Assembly: GCA_003695725.1 (NCBI GenBank)
Contig: RFHX01000169.1
Coordinates: forward strand, 1-5,661
Direction of reading: 5' to 3'
Length of the DNA: 5,661 bases
From: Candidatus Schekmanbacteria bacterium
GTDB taxonomy: Bacteria > Schekmanbacteria > GWA2-38-11 > J061
Shown: piece by piece, positions 5,487 through 5,661 of the stretch
Layout: every line of letters starts with the position of its first letter
Position numbering within the stretch: position 1 is the stretch's first letter
Made by a program: the position numbers and the translations under genes
Notes under the pieces: generated by a model
What the model was told of the DNA's origin: nothing
What the model saw: only the letters and a program-made list of their open reading frames with translations
Database searches by the model: none

Positions 5487-5661
5487 TCACGCAAGACCTG
5501 TTAATCTCTCACTCAATTCCCAAAATTCTTTCTGAAGTTTTTTGTCTTTACATTTCTTAGAAATATCCTTAATCGAACATTTTTCAAAGTACTCCCCGCT
5601 AATTCCTTCGACCTCTTCAGATGTAGCTACATAAATACTGGTTTTTGCGCCTTCTTCTGGT
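5487..5661 (-). CDS. Short-chain dehydrogenase/reductase, retinol-dehydrogenase-like, C-terminal end (partial)
   Basis: The minus-strand frame is open from the window edge to a TGA at 5489-5487 and gives 57 residues. It begins PEEGAKTSIYVATSEEVEGI, then SGEYFEKC, and ends EFWELSERLTGLA. This matches the C-terminus of the retinol dehydrogenase/WW-domain-oxidoreductase-like SDR group: (P)EEGA.T.IYLA.SPEVEG.SGKYF..C as the end of the fold, a charged Lys-rich linker, and a final LW..SE.L.GL helix. The NAD(P)-binding Rossmann core and the catalytic Ser-Tyr-Lys lie outside the window, so cofactor and substrate cannot be judged. SDRs of this group are NADP-dependent oxidoreductases of alcohols, ketones or lipids. 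The gene is convergent with the sulfatase-fold gene and is thus in a separate transcript. Confidence 0.82.
   Translation of the reverse strand, partial: PEEGAKTSIYVATSEEVEGISGEYFEKCSIKDISKKCKDKKLQKEFWELSERLTGLA

Noticed and set aside
1-5661. CRISPR array, tRNA or rRNA gene, or intact insertion sequence
   Set aside because: No regularly spaced direct repeats, no cloverleaf or rRNA core sequence, and no transposase with terminal inverted repeats are visible.

Overview
The window is an AT-rich stretch of bacterial DNA with five genes I can support, plus one possible small ORF. The organism looks like an anaerobic Gram-negative (diderm) bacterium. This rests on an exported hexaheme cytochrome of the extracellular electron-transfer type, an FMN/Fe-S-type flavoprotein and a polytopic membrane protein with an alkaline-phosphatase-fold domain. 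The lineage cannot be fixed from the sequence; Desulfobacterota/Desulfuromonadia-like bacteria or an uncultured AT-rich phylum would all fit.

Layout. Positions 1-176 are a leader region with a possible 42-codon hydrophobic ORF (37-165) whose stop codon lies inside the Shine-Dalgarno of the next gene. Positions 177-1208 encode a secreted c-type cytochrome with six CXXCH motifs. It is closed by a strong intrinsic terminator (1225-1253), so it ends its own transcript. Positions 1415-2026 and 2036-3088 form a tight two-gene operon: a flavodoxin-fold NADPH-dependent FMN reductase-like protein with a cysteine cluster, then a SAM-dependent methyltransferase with an N-terminal winged helix. Positions 3192-5228 encode a membrane-anchored sulfatase/phosphotransferase-fold protein with Thr at the nucleophile position, behind a plausible promoter (3141-3169). 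Positions 5229-5486 are intergenic. Positions 5487-5661, on the minus strand, are the C-terminal end of a short-chain dehydrogenase cut by the window edge, convergent with the sulfatase-fold gene.

The most notable item is the cytochrome. Its motif order and heme spacing, and the residues around almost every heme, run parallel to OmcS of Geobacter sulfurreducens, the hexaheme subunit that polymerises into extracellular cytochrome nanowires. The histidine that bridges neighbouring OmcS subunits has an equivalent here (His41). I infer a filament-forming cytochrome in a shorter form (about 320 mature residues). The remaining genes show no clear functional link to it: the flavoprotein/methyltransferase pair is a separate small operon of unknown substrate, and the sulfatase-fold protein probably modifies a cell-envelope component.
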